A program made the position numbers and the translations under genes. From contig JAZARR010000090.1 of NCBI GenBank assembly GCA_037389465.1, positions 62,001-126,000 on the forward strand: 64,000 bases of DNA, written 5' to 3'. Of the stretch, positions 50,901 through 63,160 are shown piece after piece; within the stretch, counting starts at the first letter, position 1; every line of letters begins with the position of its first letter. The stretch comes from Baylisascaris procyonis (taxonomy: Eukaryota; Nematoda; Chromadorea; Rhabditida; Ascarididae). The notes beneath the pieces are model-generated. The model was given only the letters and a program-made list of their open reading frames with translations, did not search any database and had not been told where the DNA came from.

Positions 50901-53360
50901 ATCTATGCCGCATATTTTACGCATTATTTTTTTGTGATAAGTGCTTTGTTATGTTCGTTGTTTTGGCGAAATATTAGCCGAATTATTCAAAAATAATTGA
51001 CGGAAAGGCAAATCCAGAAACGCTTAATCCATTTTGAAAAAAAAAATCATTTTGGAGGAAGTATTTTGAAATATGTTATTAATTATTACAATAATGTTGT
51101 AGAGTTATTGTTAGTAATGAAGTAATTATTTCCGGATACTATAGCACTTATTGGGTGGTTTTCGCATAGATTTTAGGATTTGTCTTTGGAGGAATTCACG
51201 CAATCTCTTCAGTGATAAATGTGAAACGCTATAGCGCAGTTTAATTTGTGTATGGCATATATGGTCAAAGGGCATACCACTAGGCATCACATCTCGCTCT
51301 TCGAGGAGCTATTTCTAAATATCACACTCTGTCTATCGCTTGATCTTGATCACTTTTCGTTTGCACATCTCAACTAGAAAGCGCAGAAACTTCTTTGTTC
51401 GTGATGCCACCCGGTTGTCCTCTCGTAGGCTGACCTCAATCGCGACCATCGACCATTTGCATCCCATATGCGGTCATAGTCCCTTTCATTCAATCTTCAT
51501 TCACTATGTAGATCTGCCTCAATCCTCGTTGTAATAAAACCCCTATTTTCTGTGTTATTCTGCATATTGAATTGAAATATTTTTTTGCCCAATATCCTTC
51601 CTCTAGGCAAATCGTCGTGGCTGTTTCCTTAGAAAATTGACTATTTTCTAACTTTCTGTAGTTTAAACTTTTCGAGAAAAGTGCAGAAATTAATATATGC
51701 AAATAATATTGTTTTATCGCTGAAGGATGGCCTTAACACATATGTCGTCTTCAGGAACTTGTTCTATGCTTAAATATGCCGCATGTCATTCCTCCTCTTA
51801 TTTTTTTTTTTTTTTTGTTATTAGAGTTGGTATTAGACGTTCTCATCAATGATTATGTGACTCCTTTATCGTTTGGCGAAGTGTTGATAATGATTCACTT
51901 CTATCATGGATACTTCCGCCGCGGATTTCGTACTAGGTAGCCGACGATACAATGGACTTGATTTGGTATTTGATAGCGAGAGATATGTATCGTTGAGCAA
52001 TTTACCGAAGCAATAAATCGTGGTAGGACTCTTCAATGGCGCATATATCCCTCATCAGGGATATATCGCTATTCCATTGATTATCAGTAGGAAGTAAAGT
52101 TTTTATTTCGCACAATATACCGCACTGATAACGTTCTTTTATCACTTGGCCGGTAGGTTATTAGAGAATCAATGAACTCTCTCTGTCTCTCTATTATAGA
52201 TGTTTTGATGGCTGCATCGACTCATTTATCCTATTATCCTTCTCTGAGGAAATCAGCACCTTTTTCTTCCTTCCTATTTCTTGAGTGTTTTGAGAGGAAA
52301 AAGGCCTGATATATAACCAACTTCATAAACATTTAATTGGTGAATACGGAAATGTGACAATCATGGCTTTTATTCGCTTTTATTCAGTCTTTTTTCTCAC
52401 GCGAGCCCTTGAGAACGTCAGTCGTTTAGTCCATTATGAAGTGCTGCTGTCTGATATTTGATTCTATTTTCCTTGATGTTATAAAATATCACTATATTTC
52501 TATGTTTTATTGAGGCAAAAACCAACGTTCATTGATAAAAATATTAGAAAATATTTAAGAAACCTAGCCGTTACCATTTTGAAGGGCGAATGATATACTC
52601 GTCCATTTCATATGCAAATGAGTTGTAGTATGCAATCGGCATAAAATTTTACAATGCAAATGGATTTATTCTGTTGAACTTCTTAACTGCAAATGAACTT
52701 TATTCAATAGAGTTTAATGCGGTTGTTGAAATATTTTTCAAAGATAGTGCAATATTGCATTTTATTTTGCCTTTTTCAAGATCTCTTAATGGAGTACCAT
52801 CTCTCATATTAGGTTTCTCTTTTTGTTGTCCACACTTCTTGCTATTTGAATTTTGTCGCTAGCTGAGTCCATTATAGCTGAGGAAGTACTGAGTCGACCA
52901 TAATGTGGATCCAACATCCATAATCATAGTACCATAACACCCGAATTGCAAGACTGCTTCAATCGGCAGTTTTCAGGAGTAGTCACGAATGATTTAATCA
53001 GTTAAAATGCTAGCATAAAGGATTTTATGTTTCAACATCCGGTCAAAGTGAGCTAAGCACATCACCAGTCATTTGTCTGAGATAGTATTGAAATGTGGTG
53101 GTGGCCGCGTCATTCGTTGTGTGTTTGGGTTTGGCTATTGCATTGACTATTTAGCATTTTAGCGCTCCGTGGTGATTCCTTCTTCTCTTGATTCCACTAT
53201 TCGATTTCAAGTTCTATTATGGCTTCTGAATAATTAATTGCATTTTATAATGCTAATCTCGTTCTTCTGTGTCGTATTTTTTACCCATGGATGACTTTTT
53301 TGAATTTTTCACCTTACTTACATCCATTCCTCTAAGTGGACTGCAACTGCAGCATTGGAA
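44946..53360. other. AT-rich unique DNA, no gene recognised
   Basis: Frames such as 46115-46351 (+, 78 aa), 47073-47351 (+, 92 aa) and 51340-51534 (+, 64 aa) match no family that I know and lack splice context. A GC-richer patch at about 45575-45740 keeps one plus-strand frame open for about 50 codons and contains a hairpin (GATGCGGCA with TGCCTCATC). Small perfect stems include CTACATTAAT/ATTAATGTAG at 46662-46694, CAATGGAAT/ATTCCATTG at 50282-50326 and the one at 52033-52080. A purine-rich G tract lies near 49790-49835. Confidence 0.4.
52033..52080. repeat. Nested hairpin
   Basis: ATATATCCCT-CATC-AGGGATATAT (52043-52066) is a perfect 10-bp stem, enclosed by TCAATGG and CCATTGA at 52033 and 52074. 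Confidence 0.9.
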
Positions 53361-53420
53361 AGTCAGGTTTTTGATGTCCACTTTGGTCAAGCCAGGTTTC
53401 TGATATCCGTCTTGGTCATC
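53361..53420 (+). repeat. 30-bp tandem duplication
   Basis: 53361-53390 and 53391-53420 share CAGGTTT-TGAT-TCC and CTTGGTCA at about 75% identity. Confidence 0.75.
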
Positions 53421-53629
53421 TTGGTACTTCTATTTTCGACGGTGTTCTAATATTACTTAAGGCCATTCGATATAAAAAGGGAGCTGCAAAAGGATGGTGC
53501 ATTGGTGAACGAAAAACTTAATCGAACTTACGACGTTTCACTTCGGTTCCTTCTTAAACCATTCATTGGACATCTTGTGTTAGAACTCGTTCAAGGCAAT
53601 TCTCTGATGTGTAGAATAAAAGCTTAGAC
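53421..53629. other. Spacer between two minisatellites
   Basis: Unique sequence; nothing recognised. Confidence 0.5.
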
Positions 53630-53767
53630 TGAAGGTCGTGTAGTACTATAAAGCCTCACCCTGAAAGTAGTGTAGTATTGTAAAGCCTCAGCTTGAAGGT
53701 TGTGTCGTAGTATAAAACCTCGGCCGGAAGGTCCTATAATATGCTATAAGGCCTCAACCTAAAGGTC
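53630..53767 (+). repeat. 32-bp minisatellite, four degenerate copies
   Basis: Copies start at 53630, 53662, 53694 and 53726, with a partial fifth at 53760. The shared pattern is TGAAGGT, then GTAGTATTATAA, then AGCCTCA-C. Copies are about 70-80% alike, so the array is old. Confidence 0.85.
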
Positions 53768-56700
53768 AACACTGTTCCAAAAGATATCTCTTCAACTCAT
53801 TCCTCGGTAATCTCAGTACTTACTAATATTGGAAAAGGTTGATGATTGCTGTAAAATGTTTTCTTTCTTTCGTCGCATTAGTGCATAGCAGTATTACATT
53901 CGGCTAAAAAGCTCTCTCACGTTTGTTGCTACTTTCTGTTGTTATTACAGATTGTTAGGAGGGGTTTAAATGGTTCTAGATTCGATATTTACATTCCTTC
54001 TTCATCGAAAAAATTTAAAAAAATAAATTTTTTGTCTTTATCTCTGTCGTATGTCTCGCTCTTTCACTATTTTTTGCACTTGAGGGAATTTTTCGAAAAA
54101 CATTATTGTTGCCAAATGCATTATTCCCCACGACGATTGAAACGAAACTGCAAAGGAATTTCAATTTGCAGTTGTATTTGCAAGTAGAATTCTTGACTTT
54201 TCCACTGCTAATGCCTAATAATTTTTAATTATTGCGTCATTGAATATTAATTTATTTAACTGCACTTAAACGAAGTTAATACCTACAAAAGGTTTAAATA
54301 TTTTTTTCTATTAATTTCTTGAGACTAGGCGATTTTACTATTATTAGGGTGTCTTCTTCAGTTGGTAGGCACTTAAGGTGGTTGCCAGAAGAAATCTGTT
54401 CGAACGCAATGTAAGCAGGACTCCTTTTTTTAAGAACTGTGCTTTTTTGCAGCAATCTTAAATCAAAGCAAAATGCTAGATAAGCAGCTTGACGTTGTTC
54501 TTAGAAATTTGTAGAAAATGCTCTTAGAAAGTTCTTAGAAGTTCTAGAAATTGTTTATACTCAGCAGGAACTGCTCATATAACTATAATTTCAATTTCTT
54601 TTAAGCTATTCTTTTGTTATTCTTTTGTTAAAGTTTATGGTCCTTAGTGCATATCAGATTTTTTTGAAAAGTATCCTGTATCTTCTTGGAGGAAAGAAGA
54701 AGGACATTTTCCATTTTAGAGGACGCCATGCAACTATATCTATCCGACCTCTTTTTTCAATTGTTTCCATTGTATGAAGCCATTTCACTCTTAGCAGATG
54801 GGGGAAAATTTACTCCTAAGCAAATCACCTTCAAATTTATTAAAGGAAGTTACATTTTTAGTGAGTTGATGAGATAATAAGTGAGACAGGTAAATTACTA
54901 AATTACTTAGTACCTTACTATCCTATATATAAGTTCTCATGTTAAAATGCATTCATTTCTGTGATGCGCTATCCAACAGCTCTTTGGTTATTCGCGTGAG
55001 ATTACGAAAATCATTCAAATGCCAATCATCCAGATGGGTGATTCAAAAGTAACCAATCAACACATCGTTCATTTCCTCACCTATCATGATTTTTGCCCTA
55101 TGGCGTTTGCTATGACGCCATACACTTCATTTAGCCGTTCAACTCGATCGCTTTGTTCGTCTGCGTTGCAGTTAGATATTCTTTTTAAATATTGCTAATA
55201 TATCCAGGATATATTTATCTTTTTTTATTGTTTAGAAGATTTGATAGTATCCTAGAATTTGAAACTGATAACTTCGTTGTGGGTTTTAAACTGTAAGGTA
55301 GTAAGTAATAAACTTTCTATACTATGATTTTCATTTTATTAAACAATTTTTAATTTGTTCTATAGGCTAAGGCTTTCGATTGGAATATGATATTAGTCGT
55401 GGAAAGCAACGAATTTGCAATTAAGGAGTCTCGTAGGAAAGTTGAAATCATATTTCTGCTCTTATATCCTCTTCAGAATTTGATCTATTTAGCTAATTTA
55501 TGCACTCTTTATCATGTTTAGTTCTTCGAGCGTTGTACAATCGAAGTCAGATATCACTGTATACCTCTCAGCGGAGTACAATTTCACTTGAACTAAATCC
55601 TTTCCCCTTGAAACGTCTGTTTCTTATTGTATTGATCATTACCGGCGATGGAATAGTTCAATAATATTTTGGTGGTTTATAATAATAGCCTATTCCGTTG
55701 ACAGAATGAAGTACACCCGTTGGACTATAACAAATTGATAAATGCAACACACAAATCCGTTTAAATGATCGCAGATCGATTGCTTTCTGAGTTAATCAAA
55801 GTGTATATCTTGTTGTCGATTGAGCCTAGTGATAGAATGATATTGGATCGTCTAGTAGCTGTTATCACTTTTGTACTATTTGTTGAATTACATCGATCAA
55901 TCATGGCTGTCATAGCTGTTAAGATTATGCCGATTTGTGCATTTTTATTTCAACGAAAACGCTTTATTGGTGCGCATAACAAAGAAATCTATGACAATTT
56001 GGGCATTACCGACCTAGACTTCGTCAAGTTTTGCATTTAATGCTCGAAAGAAACTGCTAGAATATCATCTAAATTGATATTTTGCACAATTTTCGTATCT
56101 CTTTCCTCTTGGAGGTTTCAGAAATCATGAGGCTTACAAAAGAAAGTAGCAATTGTTTTTAATCCATGGTTGGCTACTACCGATTTCCTTGGACCGTTTA
56201 TTGCATGTTGATCTCTAGACTCTGAATCTTGTATGGACGCTGAAACTTTTAAAACACGCAATGGTCTCATAATAGGGCATTTGACATCCATTTGGTTATA
56301 TTGATGTAGAAGCGATTTGCGAATAGTAAATCTTTCTATTTGTCTTATCAGCTTTTCAATTAGGAGGAGAGGCAAAAATGCCGAAGTATGGTGGATTAAG
56401 ATTTCTAGGATTGAAAATAAATCTTATAATGACCATTTTTCATCCTTTCATTCTGCGTTCGTCGTTCGCTTTGTTACACGTTTCGTTGGCGTTCATATAA
56501 GTTGTTGACCTATCTATCTGTTGGTCACTCACTAGTTTCCTTGTCCACTCACTAGGTATGAACAAAAAAAATTGCATATTTGATGGGAATTCATTCTTTT
56601 GGTCACTTATATAACCATTCAATTAGAACAGAATACTTCAATTCATAATTGTACTCATCATTTCTGATACGCTTATATATGGGTAGTTGTAACAATTCTT

Positions 56701-57827
56701 TTTAAGGGAAATCGTAACGAATTTTTCACTGCCATTACAATACAGAATTTATGCTAAATTGAGTCTACCGCGAAGCACCTTACAAGGTAGTAAGTGGAAC
56801 AGCCGCGCTCATTTATAATCAGAATAGTAGCTTTTGGTACTTTAGGTACTTTAGTCAACAAAGCGTTCACAGCAAATGGATATTTGTTCACATTGCGCCC
56901 ACTTTCGCTTTAGAGGAGAAGTTGTAAGATCGCTTGAAGATTTGGGCTTAAGCTTGTCTCCTATCCGTAGGAACCTAGTGACTCAATTCACACTTGTTCC
57001 GCTTGGGAGAAGGGTCAGGACTTAGTTCACCGACATCATCTCGATGAGAAAGTTGGACGGATTTCCCGAGTAGGAAGGAGCTAAGGAGTCTGATCGAAGC
57101 CCATTTGTAACCGATCGTGTAGTAGTCTAAACGAAACGACGAATCATTGAGCCGAATGATTACAACTAAACAAGTGAAATTTCTCGCTAAAGAAATTAGC
57201 GTGATATGTCCTCTTCCATGCCACTTACTTCAGTAGACATTCATAAATCATCAGGAATTAATCAAACATACGAAATAAATATCTCTTCTTTATGCAAGTT
57301 GAGCAGTTTGCAATGAAAAACTTAGTGATTTCAACTGTATGCAAATATTTTGTTACGCTTAAACACCTCTATATTATTTCGTTGTCGATTTGCATTTGCA
57401 TATCAAATTGCTAATTTTGCAAAAATGCGAAAAACGATTGTGAAATCATATCGCTCTTTTTTTCAAATTGAAGACTGGGGAATACGCATATTTCGCATTC
57501 AAAAAAATTTAGAAAAATCTTTGAAAATTAGAAATGGTTAATTATGAAATTTCAACGCTTTAAATTAGCTAAAATTCAGCATAGAAAAATCCCGTTGCGA
57601 TGAGTAAAATTTCTCGCTCAGGGAATAGAATGCAGACCATTTTTTGAATTGCGTTTTGCGTTGCTTTCCGATGCCCCATAAGATGTGGCCCTTATAAAGT
57701 TCATAGGTTTTATTGGGATATGCAAGTCAACTTGTGTAATTCTATGCTAGCGAGTAAGAAACGAAACCGTGTTTGAAATTTTGTGAAATGGATTATTGTT
57801 AGATTTCTTACCTTTTTGAGTCGCATT
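53768..57827. other. AT-rich unique DNA, no gene recognised
   Basis: The frame 55765-56040 (+, 91 aa) is hydrophobic and reads naturally, but I cannot assign it and see no start, splice or promoter context. A moderately GC-richer stretch at about 56915-57140 shows short broken frames and could be a decayed transposon or gene fragment. Confidence 0.4.
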
Positions 57828-60800
57828 GATTCTGCACTGTTCTATGTGAATGGCGGTTGTCAATAGTGCGGGAGGGGGGTCAGTTGTGTGGGAATTGCTT
57901 TGCTATACATCTATCTCTGTGTGCATATTTTTCCTTCGCTAGTTTCTTCTAATGATCAAATTCGAAAGAATCAGTATAGTGTTTGGTTAGATTCTGCACT
58001 GTTCTATGTGAATGGCGGTTGTCAATTGTGCGGGATGGGGGGTCAGTTGTGTGGGAATTGCTTTGCTATACATCTATCTCTGTGTGCATATTTTTCCTTC
58101 GCTAGTTTCTTCTAATGATCAAATTCGAAAGAATCAGTATAGTGTTTGGTTAGATTCTGCACTGTTCTCTGTGAATGGCGGTTGTCAATTGTGCGGGATG
58201 GGGGGTCAGTTGTGTGGGAATTGCTTTGCTATACATCTATCTCTGTGTGCATATTTTTCCTTCGCTAGTTTCTTCTAATGATCAAATTCGAAAGAATCAG
58301 TATAGTGTTTGGTTAGATTCTGCACTGTTCTATGTGAATGGCGGTTGTCAATTGTGCGGGATGGGGGGTCAGTTGTGTGGGAATTGCTTTGCTATACATC
58401 TATCTCTGTGTGCATATTTTTCCTTCGCTAGTTTCTTCTAATGATCAAATTCGAAAGAATCAGTATAGTGTTTGGTTAGATTCTGCACTGTTCTCTGTGA
58501 ATGGCGGTTGTCAATTGTGCGGGATGGGGGGTCAGTTGTGTGGGAATTGCTTTGCTATACATCTATCTCTGTGTGCATATTTTTCCTTCGCTAGTTTCTT
58601 CTAATGATCAAATTCGAAAGAATCAGTATAGTGTTTGGTTAGATTCTGCACTGTTCTATGTGAATGGCGGTTGTCAATTGTGCGGGATGGGGGGTCAGTT
58701 GTGTGGGAATTGCTTTGCTATACATCTATCTCTGTGTGCATATTTTTCCTTCGCTAGTTTCTTCTAATGATCAAATTCGAAAGAATCAGTATAGTGTTTG
58801 GTTAGATTCTGCACTGTTCTATGTGAATGGCGGTTGTCAATTGTGCGGGATGGGGCGTCAGTTGTGTGGGAATTGCTTTGCTATACATCTATCTCTGTGT
58901 GCATATTTTTCCTTCGCTAGTTTCTTCTAATGATCAAATTCGAAAGAATCAGTATAGTGTTTGGTTAGATTCTGCACTGTTCTATGTGAATGGCGGTTGT
59001 CAATTGTGCGGGATGGGGGGTCAGTTGTGTGGGAATTGCTTTGCTATACATCTATCTCTGTGTGCATATTTTTCCTTCGCTAGTTTCTTCTAATGATCAA
59101 ATTCGAAAGAATCAGTATAGTGTTTGGTTAGATTCTGCACTGTTCTATGTGAATGGCGGTTGTCAATAGTGCGGGAGGGGGGTCAGTTGTGTGGGAATTG
59201 CTTTGCTATACATCTATCTCTGTGTGCATATTTTTCCTTCGCTAGTTTCTTCTAATGATCAAATTCGAAAGAATCAGTATAGTGTTTGGTTAGATTCTGC
59301 ACTGTTCTATGTGAATGGCGGTTGTCAATTGTGCGGGATGGGGGGTCAGTTGTGTGGGAATTGCTTTGCTATACATCTATCTCTGTGTGCATATTTTTCC
59401 TTCGCTATTTTCTTCTAATGATCAAATTCGAAAGAATCAGTATAGTGTTTGGTTAGATTCTGCACTGTTCTATGTGAATGGCGGTTGTCAATAGTGCGGG
59501 AGGGGGTCAGTTGTGTGGGAATTGCTTTGCTATACATCTATCTCTGTGTGCATATTTTTCCTTCGCTAGTTTCTTCTAATGATCAAATTCGAAAGAATCA
59601 GTATAGTGTTTGGTTAGATTCTGCACTGTTCTATGTGAATGGCGGTTGTCAATTGTGCGGGATGGGGGGTCAGTTGTGTGGGAATTGCTTTGCTATACAT
59701 CTATCTCTGTGTGCATATTTTTCCTTCGCTAGTTTCTTCTAATGATCAAATTCGAAAGAATCAGTATAGTGTTTGGTTAGATTCTGCACTGTTCTATGTG
59801 AATGGCGGTTGTCAATTGTGCGGGATGGGGGGTCAGTTGTGTGGGAATTGCTTTGCTATACATCTATCTCTGTGTGCATATTTTTCCTTCGCTAGTTTCT
59901 TCTAATGATCAAATTCGAAAGAATCAGTATAGTGTTTGGTTAGATTCTGCACTGTTCTATGTGAATGGCGGTTGTCAATTGTGCGGGATGGGGGGTCAGT
60001 TGTGTGGGAATTGCTTTGCTATACATCTATCTCTGTGTGCATATTTTTCCTTCGCTAGTTTCTTCTAATGATCAAATTCGAAAGAATCAGTATAGTGTTT
60101 GGTTAGATTCTGCACTGTTCTATGTGAATGGCGGTTGTCAATAGTGCGGGAGGGGGGTCAGTTGTGTGGGAATTGCTTTGCTATACATCTATCTCTGTGT
60201 GCATATTTTTCCTTCGCTAGTTTCTTCTAATGATCAAATTCGAAAGAATCAGTATAGTGTTTGGTTAGATTCTGCACTGTTCTATGTGAATGGCGGTTGT
60301 CAATAGTGCGGGAGGGGGGTCAGTTGTGTGGGAATTGCTTTGCTATACATCTATCTCTGTGTGCATATTTTTCCTTCGCTAGTTTCTTCTAATGATCAAA
60401 TTCGAAAGAATCAGTATAGTGTTTGGTTAGATTCTGCACTGTTCTATGTGAATGGCGGTTGTCAATAGTGCGGGAGGGGGGTCAGTTGTGTGGGAATTGC
60501 TTTGCTATACATCTATCTCTGTGTGCATATTTTTCCTTCGCTAGTTTCTTCTAATGATCAAATTCGAAAGAATCAGTATAGTGTTTGGTTAGATTCTGCA
60601 CTGTTCTATGTGAATGGCGGTTGTCAATTGTGCGGGATGGGGGGTCAGTTGTGTGGGAATTGCTTTGCTATACATCTATCTCTGTGTGCATATTTTTCCT
60701 TCGCTAGTTTCTTCTAATGATCAAATTCGAAAGAATCAGTATAGTGTTTGGTTAGATTCTGCACTGTTCTATGTGAATGGCGGTTGTCAATTGTGCGGGA

Positions 60801-63025
60801 TGGGGGTCAGTTGTGTGGGAATTGCTTTGCTATACATCTATCTCTGTGTGCATATTTTTCCTTCGCTAGTTTCTTCTAATGATCAAATTCGAAAGAATCA
60901 GTATAGTGTTTGGTTAGATTCTGCACTGTTCTATGTGAATGGCGGTTGTCAATTGTGCGGGATGGGGGGTCAGTTGTGTGGGAATTGCTTTGCTATACAT
61001 CTATCTCTGTGTGCATATTTTTCCTTCGCTAGTTTCTTCTAATGATCAAATTCGAAAGAATCAGTATAGTGTTTGGTTAGATTCTGCACTGTTCTATGTG
61101 AATGGCGGTTGTCAATTGTGCGGGATGGGGGGTCAGTTGTGTGGGAATTGCTTTGCTATACATCTATCTCTGTGTGCATGTTTTTCCCTCGCTAGTTTCT
61201 TCTAGTGATCAAATTCGAAAGAATCAGTATAGTGTTTGGTTAGATTCTGCACTGTTCTATGTGAATGGCGGTTGTCAATTGTGCGGGATGGGGGGTCAGT
61301 TGTGTGGGAATTGCTTTGCTATACATCTATCTCTGTGTGCATATTTTTCCTTCGCTATTTTCTTCTAATGATCAAATTCGAAAGAATCAGTATAGTGTTT
61401 GGTTAGATTCTGCACTGTTCTATGTGAATGGCGGTTGTCAATTGTGCGGGATGGGGGGTCAGTTGTGTGGGAATTGCTTTGCTATACATCTATCTCTGTG
61501 TGCATATTTTTCCTTCGCTATTTTCTTCTAATGATCAAATTCGAAAGAATCAGTATAGTGTTTGGTTAGATTCTGCACTGTTCTATGTGAATGGCGGTTG
61601 TCAATAGTGCGGGAGGGGGTCAGTTGTGTGGGAATTGCTTTGCTATACATCTATCTCTGTGTGCATATTTTTCCTTCGCTATTTTCTTCTAATGATCAAA
61701 TTCGAAAGAATCAGTATAGTGTTTGGTTAGATTCTGCACTGTTCTATGTGAATGGCGGTTGTCAATAGTGCGGGAGGGGGGTCAGTTGTGTGGGAATTGC
61801 TTTGCTATACATCTATCTCTGTGTGCATATTTTTCCTTCGCTATTTTCTTCTAATGATCAAATTCGAAAGAATCAGTATAGTGTTTGGTTAGATTCTGCA
61901 CTGTTCTATGTGAATGGCGGTTGTCAATAGTGCGGGAGGGGGTCAGTTGTGTGGGAATTGCTTTGCTATACATCTATCTCTGTGTGCATATTTTTCCTTC
62001 GCTAGTTTCTTCTAATGATCAAATTCGAAAGAATCAGTATAGTGTTTGGTTAGATTCTGCACTGTTCTATGTGAATGGCGGTTGTCAATAGTGCGGGAGG
62101 GGGGTCAGTTGTGTGGGAATTGCTTTGCTATACATCTATCTCTGTGTGCATATTTTTCCTTCGCTAGTTTCTTCTAATGATCAAATTCGAAAGAATCAGT
62201 ATAGTGTTTGGTTAGATTCTGCACTGTTCTATGTGAATGGCGGTTGTCAGTTGTGCGGGATGGGGGGTCAGTTGTGTGGGAATTGCTTTGCTATACATCT
62301 ATCTCTGTGTGCATATTTTTCCTTCGCTAGTTTCTTCTAATGATCAAATTCGAAAGAATCAGTATAGTGTTTGGTTAGATTCTGCACTGTTCTATGTGAA
62401 TGGCGGTTGTCAATAGTGCGGGAGGGGGGTCAGTTGTGTGGGAATTGCTTTGCTATACATCTATCTCTGTGTGCATATTTTTCCTTCGCTATTTTCTTCT
62501 AATGATCAAATTCGAAAGAATCAGTATAGTGTTTGGTTAGATTCTGCACTGTTCTATGTGAATGGCGGTTGTCAATAGTGCGGGAGGGGGGTCAGTTGTG
62601 TGGGAATTGCTTTGCTATACATCTATCTCTGTGTGCATATTTTTCCTTCGCTATTTTCTTCTAATGATCAAATTCGAAAGAATCAGTATAGTGTTTGGTT
62701 AGATTCTGCACTGTTCTATGTGAATGGCGGTTGTCAATAGTGCGGGAGGGGGTCAGTTGTGTGGGAATTGCTTTGCTATACATCTATCTCTGTGTGCATA
62801 TTTTTCCTTCGCTAGTTTCTTCTAATGATCAAATTCGAAAGAATCAGTATAGTGTTTGGTTAGATTCTGCACTGTTCTATGTGAATGGCGGTTGTCAATT
62901 GTGCGGGATGGGGGGTCAGTTGTGTGGGAATTGCTTTGCTATACATCTATCTCTGCGCGCATGTTTTTCCCTCGCTAGTTTCTTCTAGTGATCAAATTCG
63001 AAAGAATCAGTATAGTGTTTGGTTA
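57828..63025 (+). repeat. 161-163-bp satellite array, 32 units
   Basis: Head-to-tail units starting GATTCTGCACTGTTC begin at 57828, 57990, 58153, 58316, 58479 and so on to 62863. Two main variants alternate irregularly: A with CAATTGTGCGGGATGGGGGG (163 bp) and B with CAATAGTGCGGGAGGGGG (161-162 bp). Further markers are CTCTGTG (units 3 and 5), GGGGCGTCAG (unit 7), GCTATTTTC in place of GCTAGTTTC (units 10, 22-25, 29 and 30), and GCATGTTTTTCCCTCG with TCTAGTG (units 21 and 32). Units are well over 95% alike. The unit length is not a multiple of three, so the 88-aa frames that restart in each A unit are artefacts. The sequence is unrelated to the 646-bp satellite. Confidence 0.98.
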
Positions 63026-63160
63026 GTATCAGTGGTCAAATCCAATGGTACATTGCATTCGACCATTGATACTAACCAAATATTGTTACTATTTTGGTAC
63101 TAAACATTGATACTATATAACACTGATACCATTGATACTATTTTGCTCTGTAGAGCAAAA
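63018..63160. repeat. Palindrome-rich right junction of the 163-bp array
   Basis: TTTGGTTAGTATCAGTGGTC (63018-63037) pairs with 63061-63080 with one mismatch. The loop itself holds CAATG-GTA-CATTG (63043-63055). TTTTGCTCT-GT-AGAGCAAAA (63141-63160) is a second perfect stem. Between them TTGATACTA or CTGATACC occurs four times (near 63066, 63107, 63123 and 63133). The first arm begins in the last satellite unit (its TTTGGTTAG end). Confidence 0.9.

Noticed and set aside
57828..63025. CRISPR array
   Set aside because: Units of about 162 bp repeat without unique spacers and no cas genes are present; this is a eukaryotic satellite.
57888..63103. Repeated 88-aa Cys-containing ORFs in the 163-bp array as a repeat protein
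   Set aside because: The unit length is not a multiple of three, so the frame changes at every unit and each ORF ends in the next one; B units also carry an in-frame TAG.
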